64,000 nt of DNA, from assembly GCA_963825765.1 (NCBI GenBank), contig CAWGUU010000004.1, forward strand, positions 124,001-188,000, given 5' to 3'. The notes beneath the pieces are model-generated. The model saw only the letters and a program-made list of their open reading frames with translations. It was not told the origin of the DNA and made no database searches. Within the stretch, counting starts at the first letter, position 1. The number at the start of each line of letters is the position of its first letter. Origin of the DNA: CAWGUU01 sp963825765 (GTDB taxonomy: Bacteria > Actinomycetota > Acidimicrobiia > Acidimicrobiales > AC-14). Shown piece by piece: positions 1-7,861 of the stretch. Made by a program: the position numbers and the translations under genes.

Positions 1-68
1 TCGGCCTCCTGCTTGTAGCTCCAGAGCAACATCAGCAATGTTCGGCGCTCATGGTCGTCGAACGACAT
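1..68 (-). CDS. 5' end of an unidentified gene, cut by the window edge
   Basis: An ATG at 68 on the minus strand opens a frame that stays open to the left edge and reads MSFDDHERRTLLMLLWSYKQ and onwards. Codon third positions are mostly G or C, as in the neighbours, and the peptide has an ordinary amphipathic composition. A weak AGGA lies upstream. Only 22 codons are visible, so no family can be assigned; it could also be chance. Confidence 0.35.
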   Translation of the reverse strand, partial: MSFDDHERRTLLMLLWSYKQEA

Positions 69-102
69 GGACGGATCCTACGGGCTCGTCCCCTACCGTG
101 CG

Positions 103-303
103 CTACCAAACCCGCGGAAGAGTCCACGTCTTGTGGCCCGTAGCGAGCAGCGGCGGCAACTCGAGGGCTCGCCCCTCGCCATGCCGGCTCTGCTGGTGGC
201 CCCCAGCTTGGCCGTCGCCCAGAGCCGAGTATCCGTCGGTATCGCCCTTTCTCGACTGGACCAGCGACTGCCGGCACCTGTCACCGCGGGCGCGATTGAC
301 CAA
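103..303 (-). CDS. possible small ORF or gene fragment, unknown function
   Basis: This minus-strand frame is open from 384 down to a TAG at 103 and has GC-rich third codon positions. The only usable start is a TTG at 303, without a clear ribosome-binding site. The peptide ends in LATGHKTWTLPRVW and matches no family I recognise. Overlapping open frames exist on both strands, so the choice is weakly supported. It may be the remnant of a longer gene, since readable sequence continues upstream of the TTG to about 384. Confidence 0.22.
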   Translation of the reverse strand: MVNRARGDRCRQSLVQSRKGDTDGYSALGDGQAGGHQQSRHGEGRALELPPLLATGHKTWTLPRVW

Positions 304-540
304 GCCGCAGAGGTGCGTAGTCGTGTTGGCGCAGGTAAGGACGCCGGCGTTACCGAGCGCGCGACTGGTGCCGTTCTCGGGCGTCTACGCCACCTTCGAG
401 TCTCTGGACGGAGGCGAGGTGAAGCCCATCCGTTTTCGCCGTCACATTCGCTCGTGACCAATAGGCCCTTCGGCACGGCTACGGGGGCTCGGACGCAGGG
501 GCGCGTGCTTCTCCCAAATCAGCCAAAACTCGGCGTCTCC

Positions 541-744
541 CTATGATAGGCCGAATCTGCGCTTGAAATCATCCAGACTGAACATTTCGACGTGCCCGAC
601 TGCATCCCAGCGAACGGAGCCCCCGCGCTCTGCATAGATCAGCCTAAGCTGCTCATCGAAGGCCTTCACGGTCGTTACGATCCTCGACCCACCAAAATAG
701 AACGGCACTTGGGCGTCCGGCTCGTTCCAATTCGCTTCATATCC
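541..744 (-). pseudogene. C-terminal gene fragment lacking a start codon
   Basis: The minus strand carries a 67-codon open stretch that reads like real protein (it includes NEPDAQVPFYFGGSRIVTT and ends DDFKRRFGLS). It is preceded in frame by a TGA at 745-747 and has no plausible ATG, GTG or TTG near its beginning. An ATG at 758 (MSFYEDMK) lies in another frame, so a frameshift or truncation is likely. By hand count 541-780 is about 53% GC, clearly below the rest of the window, which suggests acquired DNA. I do not recognise the family. Confidence 0.4.
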
Positions 745-927
745 TCATAAAAGCTCATGCAGCCAACTCTCTCATCTAGACAAAGTGCTGCCCTTACTGT
801 CTCACCAGCCCGACAGGACGACCCCCAACCGGCCCGTCCAGCGCGCCCTGGAACCGCCACGGCCGATCGTCGCCGGGCGCGACGTATCTCGCCCGGTGGC
901 GGGGCACGTCGAGGGCCCGATCCGGGG

Positions 928-1458
928 CTACGGATTGTGGCTGGCCGTCATCGGTAGCTGCTGAAGCTGGCCCACGACCTGGTTGCGGTCTCCAACGGGG
1001 GCGAGGTCGACCGGTGCCCGCAGCTGGTAGACGGCGCCTTGGGGCGGCCAGTGCGACAGCCTGTCGCTCCCAAGTTCGGCCGTACGGGTGTTGACGAGGG
1101 TGAGCGGGGGACCGCCCCCCGGCGGCTTCTCGATCGTCACCGTCCAGTCCAGACGCCACGTGTCGCGGAATGTGGGTCGCTCGTCGACCACCTCCAAGGT
1201 GCCGAGCGGCGTGGTGTCCACCTCGGCTTGGGAGATGGTCACCCTGCCGAGCACGGGGCTGTCGGCGCTCCATTCGTTTCCGATGACCTGAAGCGTCACG
1301 CCCCCCAGACCGGAGCTGATCCGGTCTACAACGCGGAACTTGATCCCGCCCTTGAAGTCGAGACGCACGACGCCGAGTACGTCGACCCGCAGCGGGCTGT
1401 CCGAGGCGTAGGAGGCAATGGGAACCTCGAGTCCAATGGGGGGAAGGGCGACCGCCAT
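928..1458 (-). CDS. hypothetical protein, 176 aa
   Basis: The frame is open further upstream, but the ATG at 1458 is preceded at ideal spacing by AAGGAGAG, so translation starts there. The protein begins MAVALPPIGLEVPIASY and contains many short beta-type segments (LRVDVLGVVRLDF, VTLQVIGNEW, WRLDWTVTIE), suggesting a beta-sandwich or lipocalin-like fold. There are no membrane segments and no signal peptide. I do not recognise a family. It stands alone between gene fragments (left) and 485 bp of empty sequence (right), so context says nothing about its role. Confidence 0.6.
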   Translation of the reverse strand: MAVALPPIGLEVPIASYASDSPLRVDVLGVVRLDFKGGIKFRVVDRISSGLGGVTLQVIGNEWSADSPVLGRVTISQAEVDTTPLGTLEVVDERPTFRDTWRLDWTVTIEKPPGGGPPLTLVNTRTAELGSDRLSHWPPQGAVYQLRAPVDLAPVGDRNQVVGQLQQLPMTASHNP

Positions 1459-1943
1459 GGCACTCTCCTTGTTCGTGGCGGCGCGTCGGCTCGTGCCCGT
1501 CGTCCGCTCGTTGTTCGGACTGTATCGAGGGACCATCTTGCGCGCTCGGAGGAGGCGGACTGCCTGGAGCAGTGCATCGGCGTGACCATCGCAACGAAAT
1601 GACCCGGGGGGCACCAGATTCTGCTCGGAGAACGACGACCGGGTCCCGCAGGAGGAACGCTCAGTGGGCCGTCCGCTGGCGTCCGACTGATCCTCAGACC
1701 CACCTGTCGGGAACGTGTCCCGTAAGGGTGGTCCGGCGAACAGTTCCGATGAGGGGGCGACATGGGGACAGCGGCCGGTTGCATCAGGCCGACGAGTTCC
1801 AGCTGGTCCTCCTCGTGCTTGGTCCTCCGGGGTAGGTGGCCACCGCTTGGGACAGTCGGCCCGCTCACATCGGCCACCATGGCGGTGCAGGATCTTGGCG
1901 CGATCCTGCCCCGCTCGAGGCACAGCCGAGTATGACTTCCGCG
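1459..1943. other. intergenic region, no gene seen
   Basis: Overlapping open frames exist here on both strands, but none has a ribosome-binding site or protein-like composition; they look like GC-rich chance frames. The only functional sequence I can support is the ribosome-binding site just upstream of the start at 1458. No tRNA, repeat array or clear terminator was found. Confidence 0.5.
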
Positions 1944-2714
1944 TTACGACTGCGGTTGATCCCCACCCCGCTGAACCGCCGCGAAGAACAGCCTCGGCCC
2001 CGAGAGGTCGCTGTCGCGCAGGTCGGTGTTGTCGTACACAGCGACGACCTCGAACCCGTGACGGTTCAGGTAGGCCTCGAGCTCCATCGGGAAGATCATC
2101 CGGAACCGCACGTAGTCCTCGTGCGGATCCTCACCGGGAACGTCCCACACCCGTCGACGCTCGAGGAGCTGCCGGCGCCGGTCGACGGCGTATGTGGCCA
2201 CGGCCCGTGCCCGCACACCGTCGGTCTCGATGGCGAACTCGCCGGGCAGATTCCCCCCGCTCGGGTCGCCGATCGAGTTGATCGTCTCGAGGATTAGGAG
2301 TGAGCCACGGCGGGAGTGCAGGGCGAACGCGGCGACGCCGCGCTCGAGATCGGCGTTCGTCTGCAGGTAGTTGATACCGAAGCCGAGGCACAGGACCAGG
2401 TCGAACCGCCGGTCGAGGTCGAGTCCCCGCAGGTCGGCGACACGGAAGTCGACGCCGGGATTGCTCGTGCGGGCGTAGTCGATCATCTGCTGCTGGACGT
2501 CGACACCTACGCAATCCGGAACCCGAAGAGACAGGTAGCTCAGGTCGCGACCGGTGCCGCACCCGATGTCGAGGATCGAGTCGACCGGGTTCGCCCGATG
2601 ACGCACCGCCAGCTGCTCGCACATGCGGGGCACCTCGTGGTCGGAGCCGTGGTACACGGCCTCGTACAGCTCCGGACGCCGGTAGAGAAGGTTGCGAACC
2701 TCGGGATCGGGCAT
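1944..2714 (-). CDS. class I SAM-dependent methyltransferase
   Basis: This 256-aa protein carries the SAM-binding motif I ILDIGCGTGRDLSYL near residues 46-60, followed by an acidic residue after the second strand (VGVDVQQQMIDYA) and a third motif in FRVADLRGLDL. The order is that of soluble class I methyltransferases of the UbiE/Methyltransf_25 type. The C-terminal half (IFPMELEAYLNRHGFEVV) is the usual cap and last-strand region. The substrate cannot be read from the sequence. The ATG at 2714 has an AGGA upstream. It is divergent from the transpeptidase gene across a 110-bp gap that must hold both promoters. Confidence 0.85.
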   Translation of the reverse strand: MPDPEVRNLLYRRPELYEAVYHGSDHEVPRMCEQLAVRHRANPVDSILDIGCGTGRDLSYLSLRVPDCVGVDVQQQMIDYARTSNPGVDFRVADLRGLDLDRRFDLVLCLGFGINYLQTNADLERGVAAFALHSRRGSLLILETINSIGDPSGGNLPGEFAIETDGVRARAVATYAVDRRRQLLERRRVWDVPGEDPHEDYVRFRMIFPMELEAYLNRHGFEVVAVYDNTDLRDSDLSGPRLFFAAVQRGGDQPQS

Positions 2715-2824
2715 GCGATGTGTCCTACCAGGTCCTCGCCTCGACCGGCTGCGGTCCCTAGAGTTTCCCTTCCCTCCCAGCCCGGTCCCCGCCTAGCACA
2801 GCGCGCCGGTACTGTCGTCGGGCA

Positions 2825-3583
2825 TTGAGAAGACATGGCGTTCCTCGCGGCCCCACCCTGGTTCTGCTCGTCGTGCTCGTGGTGAGCGGGTGCGCGTCAC
2901 CTCACGAGAGGGTCGGGTCGCCAGGCGAGACGGGCACGACGCCCACGGTGCCGGCGACGGTGGCGACCACCAGCACGACCGTCGACCCCCACCGGAGCCT
3001 GGTGGCGACGGTCACCGGTCAGTCCATCGACATCTTCGACCAGCCGGGTCAGGCCGAGCCGGCCAGGACGATGCCCAGCCCTCGTCCCTCCGGCCAGGAG
3101 CAGGCGTTCCTCGTGCTCGAGGAGAGGGATGACTGGCTCAGCGTGCTCCTGCCGATGCGCCCGAACGGCACGACGGGTTGGATCCGCGCCGCCGACGTGG
3201 AGCTCTCCGCCCACCGCTACAAGATCCTGGTGGAGCTGGGCGCCCACCTCATCACCGTCACCAACGGCCAGGAGGTGGTCCAGCAGGAGCCCGTGGGAGT
3301 GGGCCGCGGCCGTACGCCCACGCCGGGTGGCCTCTTCTACACGGTGGAGCTGTACAGGTCGCTGAAGCCCGCCTATGGCCCCTATGCCTACGGGCTGTCG
3401 GGCTACTCCGAGGTGCTCTACGACTTCGCCGGCGGCGACGGGCAGTTCGGGATCCACGGCACCAGCGACCCGGGGGGCCTCGGGAGCGACGTCAGCAACG
3501 GCTGCATCCGAATGAGCAACGCCGGGATCACCAAGCTGGCCGAGATGCTGCCGATCGGCGTCCCGGTCGAGGTTCGGGAGTGA
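2825..3583 (+). CDS. L,D-transpeptidase lipoprotein (YkuD family)
   Basis: The 252-aa product has a lipoprotein signal peptide with lipobox VVSGC (Cys23), a Thr/Pro-rich linker (residues 35-55), an SH3-like segment (about 58-125) and a C-terminal YkuD domain. The catalytic motif is intact: HGTSDPGG (His211) followed by SNGCIRMSN (Cys227). Such enzymes form 3-3 peptidoglycan cross-links or anchor proteins outside the membrane. The start is the TTG at 2825, because it is the only one giving a complete signal peptide; no strong ribosome-binding site is visible, so leaderless translation is possible. Its stop overlaps the next GTG. Confidence 0.9.
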   Translation: MRRHGVPRGPTLVLLVVLVVSGCASPHERVGSPGETGTTPTVPATVATTSTTVDPHRSLVATVTGQSIDIFDQPGQAEPARTMPSPRPSGQEQAFLVLEERDDWLSVLLPMRPNGTTGWIRAADVELSAHRYKILVELGAHLITVTNGQEVVQQEPVGVGRGRTPTPGGLFYTVELYRSLKPAYGPYAYGLSGYSEVLYDFAGGDGQFGIHGTSDPGGLGSDVSNGCIRMSNAGITKLAEMLPIGVPVEVRE

Positions 3584-3975
3584 CTGCAGAGCCGGACACC
3601 CTCGACCGGCTCACGCAGATCTGCGCTTCGCTGCCCGAGGTCACGCAGTCAGGGGAACAGCACACTGCGTTCCTGGTGCGCGGCCGCACGTTCGTCTACC
3701 ACCTCGTCGACCACCACGGCGACGGCAGGGTCGCCCTGAACCTGAAGGTCGCGGCGGGCGAGAACGAGGCGCTGGTGGCGGCGGACCCGGAGCGCTACTT
3801 CATCCCCGCCTACGTCGGGCCCCGGGGCTGGGTGGGACTCGACCTCGAGGCTGGTTGCCTCGAGTCTGGCGAGCCCGACTGGGACGAGGTCAGGGCGCTG
3901 GTCGTCGGGAGCTACCGGCTCGTCGCGCCGAAGAGCCTGGCCCGTCAGGTCGAGGCCGAGCGGGGGGCAGACTAG
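3580..3975 (+). CDS. MmcQ/YjbR family protein
   Basis: The GTG at 3580 overlaps the TGA of the transpeptidase gene (GTGA), indicating translational coupling. The 131-aa protein has the features of the MmcQ/YjbR (CyaY-like fold) family: an N-terminal helix with SLPEVTQSGEQHTAFLV, a central FVYHLV-GRVALNLKV sheet, FIPAYVGPRGWVGLDL, and a final helix RALVVGSYRLVAPK. Members are small soluble proteins, often called DNA-binding-like, with no settled function. Four bases separate its stop from the AraC-type gene, so it belongs to the same transcription unit. Confidence 0.8.
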   Translation: MTAEPDTLDRLTQICASLPEVTQSGEQHTAFLVRGRTFVYHLVDHHGDGRVALNLKVAAGENEALVAADPERYFIPAYVGPRGWVGLDLEAGCLESGEPDWDEVRALVVGSYRLVAPKSLARQVEAERGAD

Positions 3976-3979
3976 GGGC

Positions 3980-4738
3980 GTGGACCTCGGTGCCGGTTAC
4001 CGCGAGTGGGCTGCTCCGAGCGGCCTGGGCGACGCGGTGGCGTGCGTGTGGGTGCGAGTGGCGGCGGCAGGCGAGTCCGAGCCGACGCCGACCCTGGTGC
4101 TGCCCGACGCCTGCTCCGACCTGATCTGGAGCGCGGGACAGGGAGTGCACGTCGCCGGGCCCGACACCGCTCCGTGGGTCGCGCAGCTGGAGCCCGGAGG
4201 CGTGCTGGTCGGCGTCCGCTTCGCCCCGGGCGCCGGTGGGCCCGCCCTCCGCATGCCCCTCGACGCCCTCCGGGACCAGCGGGTACCGCTCGACGACGTC
4301 GTCCCCGGGGTGGGCACGGTCGTGGCCGCCGACCTGGCGCCGCCCGCAGCCCTCGATCGGCTGCTCGAGATCGCCGCGACGATGGTGTCGGCCGGCCCGC
4401 CGGACAGCACCGTCCAGGCGGCAACCTGCTTCCTCGCCGACCCGCGCACCAGCGTGGCCCAGGTCTGCGGCAGGGTCGGGCTCAGCGAGCGCCAGTTGCG
4501 CCGCCGGTGCCGGCAGGCCGTCGGCTACGGGCCCAAGACGCTCCAGCGCGTCCTGCGCTTCCGCCGCTTCCTGGCGTGGACCGACGCGGCCCCTGTGTCC
4601 GATTTGGCAGGGATCGCCGCCGCCGCCGGCTACGCCGACCAGGCCCATCTCGCCAGGGACTGCCGCGACCTGGCGGGGATGACACCCACCGCCCTGGTGG
4701 CCAGGTCGCGTTCGCCGCAGGGCGGTAGGCGGGGATGA
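3980..4738 (+). CDS. AraC-family transcriptional regulator
   Basis: The 252-aa protein starts at a GTG four bases after the upstream stop. Its N-terminal 140 residues resemble the DUF6597-type sensor domain seen in many actinobacterial AraC proteins (LVLPDACSDLIW, VGVRFAPGAG). The C-terminal AraC DNA-binding domain has both helix-turn-helix units: VAQVCGRVGLSERQLRRRC (first) and LAGIAAAAGYADQAHLARD (second), then the family ending DLAGMTPTAL. Its stop overlaps the ATG of the PPOX-type gene (ATGA), so it may control that gene or the cluster; the ligand is unknown. Confidence 0.88.
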   Translation: MDLGAGYREWAAPSGLGDAVACVWVRVAAAGESEPTPTLVLPDACSDLIWSAGQGVHVAGPDTAPWVAQLEPGGVLVGVRFAPGAGGPALRMPLDALRDQRVPLDDVVPGVGTVVAADLAPPAALDRLLEIAATMVSAGPPDSTVQAATCFLADPRTSVAQVCGRVGLSERQLRRRCRQAVGYGPKTLQRVLRFRRFLAWTDAAPVSDLAGIAAAAGYADQAHLARDCRDLAGMTPTALVARSRSPQGGRRG

Positions 4739-5304
4739 CCCCAACGGCGAGTAAGGGAGCCTTCGAGTCGATCGACGACGCTCTGGCCGGGTGGATCGCC
4801 AAGCAGCCGCTGTTCTTCGTCGGCACCGCGCCCGCCGGCGACGAGGGCCACGTGAACGTCTCGCCCAAGGGCCTCGACACCCTCGTCGTGCTCGACCCGA
4901 CCACCATCGCCTACCTCGACCTCACCGGCAGCGGCATCGAGACCGTCGCCCACCTGCGTGACAACGGCAGGGTCTGCCTGATGTTCTGCGCGTTCGAAGG
5001 CGCGCCGCGCATCCTGCGCCTGCAGGGACGGGGCGAGGTGATCGATCCAGCCCACCCCGACTTCGACGACCTCGTGGGCCGCTTCCCCCAGTTCCCGGGC
5101 GTGCGGTCGGTGATCCGGGTCCATTGCGACCGCATCGCCGAGACCTGCGGTTACGGCGTGCCGCTGATGGGTTACAGGGGCGAGCGGCGGGCACTGGTCG
5201 AGTGGGCCGGGCGACAGGACCCGGACGAGCTGGCCGACTACCGGGCCCGGAAGAACGCCACGTCGATCGACGGGCTGCCGGGCCTGCCGGGCTTGTCGAC
5301 GTAG
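4735..5304 (+). CDS. pyridoxamine 5'-phosphate oxidase-like flavoprotein
   Basis: This 189-aa protein has the split-barrel PPOX pattern: FFVGTAPAGDEGHVNVSPKG near residues 27-46, YLDLTGSGIETVAHLRDNGR, and a strand RILRLQGRGEVI. Relatives bind FMN or F420 and reduce or oxidise small molecules; the substrate is not evident. The ATG overlaps the upstream AraC stop. The tail is compositionally repetitive (GLPGLPGLST), and the sequence around its stop codon is partly duplicated immediately downstream (5306-5328), leaving a second in-phase-looking GACGTAG copy. Confidence 0.82.
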   Translation: MTPTASKGAFESIDDALAGWIAKQPLFFVGTAPAGDEGHVNVSPKGLDTLVVLDPTTIAYLDLTGSGIETVAHLRDNGRVCLMFCAFEGAPRILRLQGRGEVIDPAHPDFDDLVGRFPQFPGVRSVIRVHCDRIAETCGYGVPLMGYRGERRALVEWAGRQDPDELADYRARKNATSIDGLPGLPGLST

Positions 5305-5437
5305 GGACTGCCGGGCCTGCCGACGTAGCGACGCGGGGCGTCAGCCTCGGTTCAGGCGCTCTTCCCGCGGACGACACAGCCGATGAACCCCTTGTTCACG
5401 GCGCTGAGGGACGATAGGGGCAGGAGGAGAGGCCCAC

Positions 5438-6569
5438 ATGCCGCTACGACCACTAGAGGGGTTCGTGATCGGCATCACCGCCGACCGCAGATGGGAGGAG
5501 CAGGCAGAGCTGCTCCGCCGGCGCGGCGCGGCTGTCGTCCACGGCCCTTCCATCAGCACCCTGTACCTGGCGTCCGACGCCAAGCTCAAGCAGGCGACGC
5601 TCGACGTCATCGCCCAGCCGCCCGACTACCTGGTGGCCACCACCGGCATCGGGATGCGGGCGTGGCTGGAGGCGGCGGCGGCGTGGGGCCTCGGCGACCG
5701 TCTGGTCGAGGCCCTGAGCGAGGCGCGGGTCGTGGCCCGTGGGCCCAAGGCGGCGGGCGCGGTCCAGGCCGCGGGGCTCGCCGTGTGGGGACGGTCGGCC
5801 ACCGAGCAGCTGGGCGGCGTCACCGAGATCCTGCTGGCCGAGCCCCTGGCCGGTCGGCTGGTCGCGGTGCAGGAGTACGGCATGAAGAGCCCCGAGCTGC
5901 GGGCGCGTGCTCGACGGCGCCGGCGCCCGGGTGGTGGAGGTGCCCGTCTACCGCTGGCGCCTGCCGGTCGACAGGACGCCGGCGGAACGGCTGGTGGCGG
6001 CCATCTGCGACGGTCGCATCGACGCCGTCACCTTCACCAGCGCTCCGGCCGTGCACAACCTGTTCGAGATCGCCGCCGACATCGACGCCGGCGACGATCT
6101 GCGACGGGCCATCAACGACGGCGATCTGGCGGTTTGCGTCGGCCCGGTCTGTGCCGAGGGGGCGACCATCCAAGGCATCACGAACCCGATCGCGCCCGAC
6201 ATCGGGCGTATGGGCCTGCTGGTCCGGGCCCTGAGCGAGCACCTTCAGACCCGGCGCCGCACGTACCGGGTGGCCGGGTCGGAGCTTGTGGTACAGGGCT
6301 CGATGATCGAGGTGGACGGCGTGGTCGGCGAGCTCACCGCCAAGGAGCGGGCGGTGTTCGAGCTGCTGGCGGCGTCACCCGGCGCGGTGGTCTCGAGGCC
6401 AACCATCCTCACCCGTGTCTGGGGTTCCCCGGAAGCCGACCCGCACGCCCTCGAGTCCACGGTCGGACGCCTGCGCCGGCGGCTGGGCCCGTGCGGCGTC
6501 GCCGTCCGCACGTGCCGGCGGCGCGGCTACCAGCTCGATCCCCTGCCGCTGGTGCCGGCTCCACTCTGA
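5438..6569 (+). pseudogene. uroporphyrinogen-III synthase/winged-helix regulator fusion, frameshifted
   Basis: The ATG at 5438 follows a strong AGGAGGAG site. The first about 154 codons read as a HemD-type domain (GFVIGITADRRWEEQAELL, VARGPKAAGAVQAAG). The frame then breaks near 5901-5903; the rest (VEVPVYRWRLP, AVTFTSAPAVHNLFE, then an OmpR-type winged helix LTAKERAVFELLAASPGAVV) is in the +1 frame up to 6569. Removing one G from the GGG at 5901 restores a continuous protein across ELRRVLDGAG. The intact product would be the HemD-plus-response-regulator-DNA-binding fusion known in actinobacteria (for example Rv0260c). Sequencing error and a true mutation cannot be separated from one sequence. 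Confidence 0.82.
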
Positions 6570-6637
6570 CCGCAAACGGACGAAGGTCACGGTCTCTGGC
6601 GGCCCCGGGTGGCCTTTCGCCAGTACTGTTGCCACCG

Positions 6638-7825
6638 GTGGTGCTCGCGGAGCCGACCTCCACGGCGAGGAAGCAACCTGCGGCCGGACGTCCTGTTCGC
6701 CGCGGGCCCCACCCCCCGCGGCGCCGGCGCCGCCGCGTCGGCCGGAAGGTCCGCCTGACGATCTTCCTGTCGATCGTCCTCACCACGGTTGCCATTGCCG
6801 TGCCGGTCCTCCGCGCCGAGCCGCCCAAGATGCTGGTCAACGGCAAGCGGGTGGCGATCAAGTCGAAGACGTTCACCATCGGCGACGCCGTCAAGGCGGC
6901 GGACATCAAGCTCGAGCCCGGTCCTGTCTTCTCCGCCGCCACCCACACCCTGCTCGGCAACGACGGCCCGATTCCCCGGCTGCTGCTGAACGGCCAGTTC
7001 GCGCAGGTGGGGACGGTGGTCTACTCCGGGGACCAGGTCGCGGTCGAACCGGTCCCGGAGACCATCGAGCGGCTGATCATCAAGCAGAAGCCCGTGTCCA
7101 TCGGCGGCCTGCCCGACGTCGAGAAGGTGCTGTACCACCCGGGCCGCAGCGCCATCGCCGAGCAGAAGGTCGGGGAACGCAGCGGCGAGGTGGTGTCGGA
7201 GACGATCACCCAGCCGGCGGTGCCGGCCCAGCCCGTGACCGAGAAGATCGTGGCGCTGACGTTCGACGACGGGCCGGACCCGACCTGGACGCCCCAGGTT
7301 CTGGCCATCCTCGAGAGCGAGGGGGTGCTCGCCACCTTCTGCCTGGTCGGGAACCTGGTGAGGCGCCATCCCGCCCTGGCCAAGGAGGTGGCGGCCAAGG
7401 GGCACACCCTCTGCAACCACACCGAGAGCCACGCCATGCTCGACACGGCGCCCAAGTCCAAGGTCGAATCGGAGGTGATGGGCGGGGCCGACGCCATCAA
7501 AGAGGTCTTCGGGGTCGAGGCACCGTTCTATCGCCCTCCGGCCGGCAGGCTGTCGCCGACGGTCATCGGCGTCGTGCATGACCGCAGCCAGCGGGTCCTG
7601 CTCTGGTCGCTGGACACGTCCGACTACCAGAGGCCCCCCGCCGCGGTGCTGGTGGAGCGGGTGACGACCCAGGTCGCGCCCGGCAGCATCATCCTCCTGC
7701 ACGACGGCGGCGGCGAACGCTCCCAGACTGTCGCGGCCGTCCGTCCGATGATCCAGGCCCTGAAGGCCCAGGGATTCGGGTTCACGACCCCGGGCGCGCC
7801 GAGCCCGGTCGGTGGCGCTCAGTAG
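6638..7825 (+). CDS. membrane-anchored polysaccharide deacetylase (NodB domain)
   Basis: The product (about 395 aa) has a basic N-terminus, one membrane segment (about residues 40-58, LTIFLSIVLTTVAIAVPVL), a DUF348/ubiquitin-like stretch (MLVNGKRVAIKSKTFTIGDA to DQVAVEPVPE), and a NodB deacetylase domain. Metal and catalytic motifs are present: TFDDGPD (near 209), the HTESH metal motif, and RPPAG. Such enzymes remove acetyl or N-acetyl groups from cell-wall or capsular glycans outside the cell. The start is one of two adjacent GTGs (6638 or 6641). The upstream HemD frame happens to run into this gene because of the frameshift, but they are separate genes. Confidence 0.85.
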   Translation: MVLAEPTSTARKQPAAGRPVRRGPHPPRRRRRRVGRKVRLTIFLSIVLTTVAIAVPVLRAEPPKMLVNGKRVAIKSKTFTIGDAVKAADIKLEPGPVFSAATHTLLGNDGPIPRLLLNGQFAQVGTVVYSGDQVAVEPVPETIERLIIKQKPVSIGGLPDVEKVLYHPGRSAIAEQKVGERSGEVVSETITQPAVPAQPVTEKIVALTFDDGPDPTWTPQVLAILESEGVLATFCLVGNLVRRHPALAKEVAAKGHTLCNHTESHAMLDTAPKSKVESEVMGGADAIKEVFGVEAPFYRPPAGRLSPTVIGVVHDRSQRVLLWSLDTSDYQRPPAAVLVERVTTQVAPGSIILLHDGGGERSQTVAAVRPMIQALKAQGFGFTTPGAPSPVGGAQ

Positions 7826-7861
7826 CCGGGACGCCCAGTAACGGGACCGGGGCCCGCCACC

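Noticed and set aside
794..927. A short minus-strand frame ending GGRPVGLVRQ as a separate small gene
   Set aside because: It is in the shadow frame of the gene at 928-1458 for most of its length, has only a GTG without a ribosome-binding site, and the competing frames are equally open.
5438..7825. A single 795-aa HemD-polysaccharide deacetylase fusion protein
   Set aside because: The middle of this frame (about 5905-6640) is Arg/Gly/Pro-rich shadow sequence; the real HemD-winged-helix continues in the other phase to 6569, and the deacetylase has its own start near 6638.
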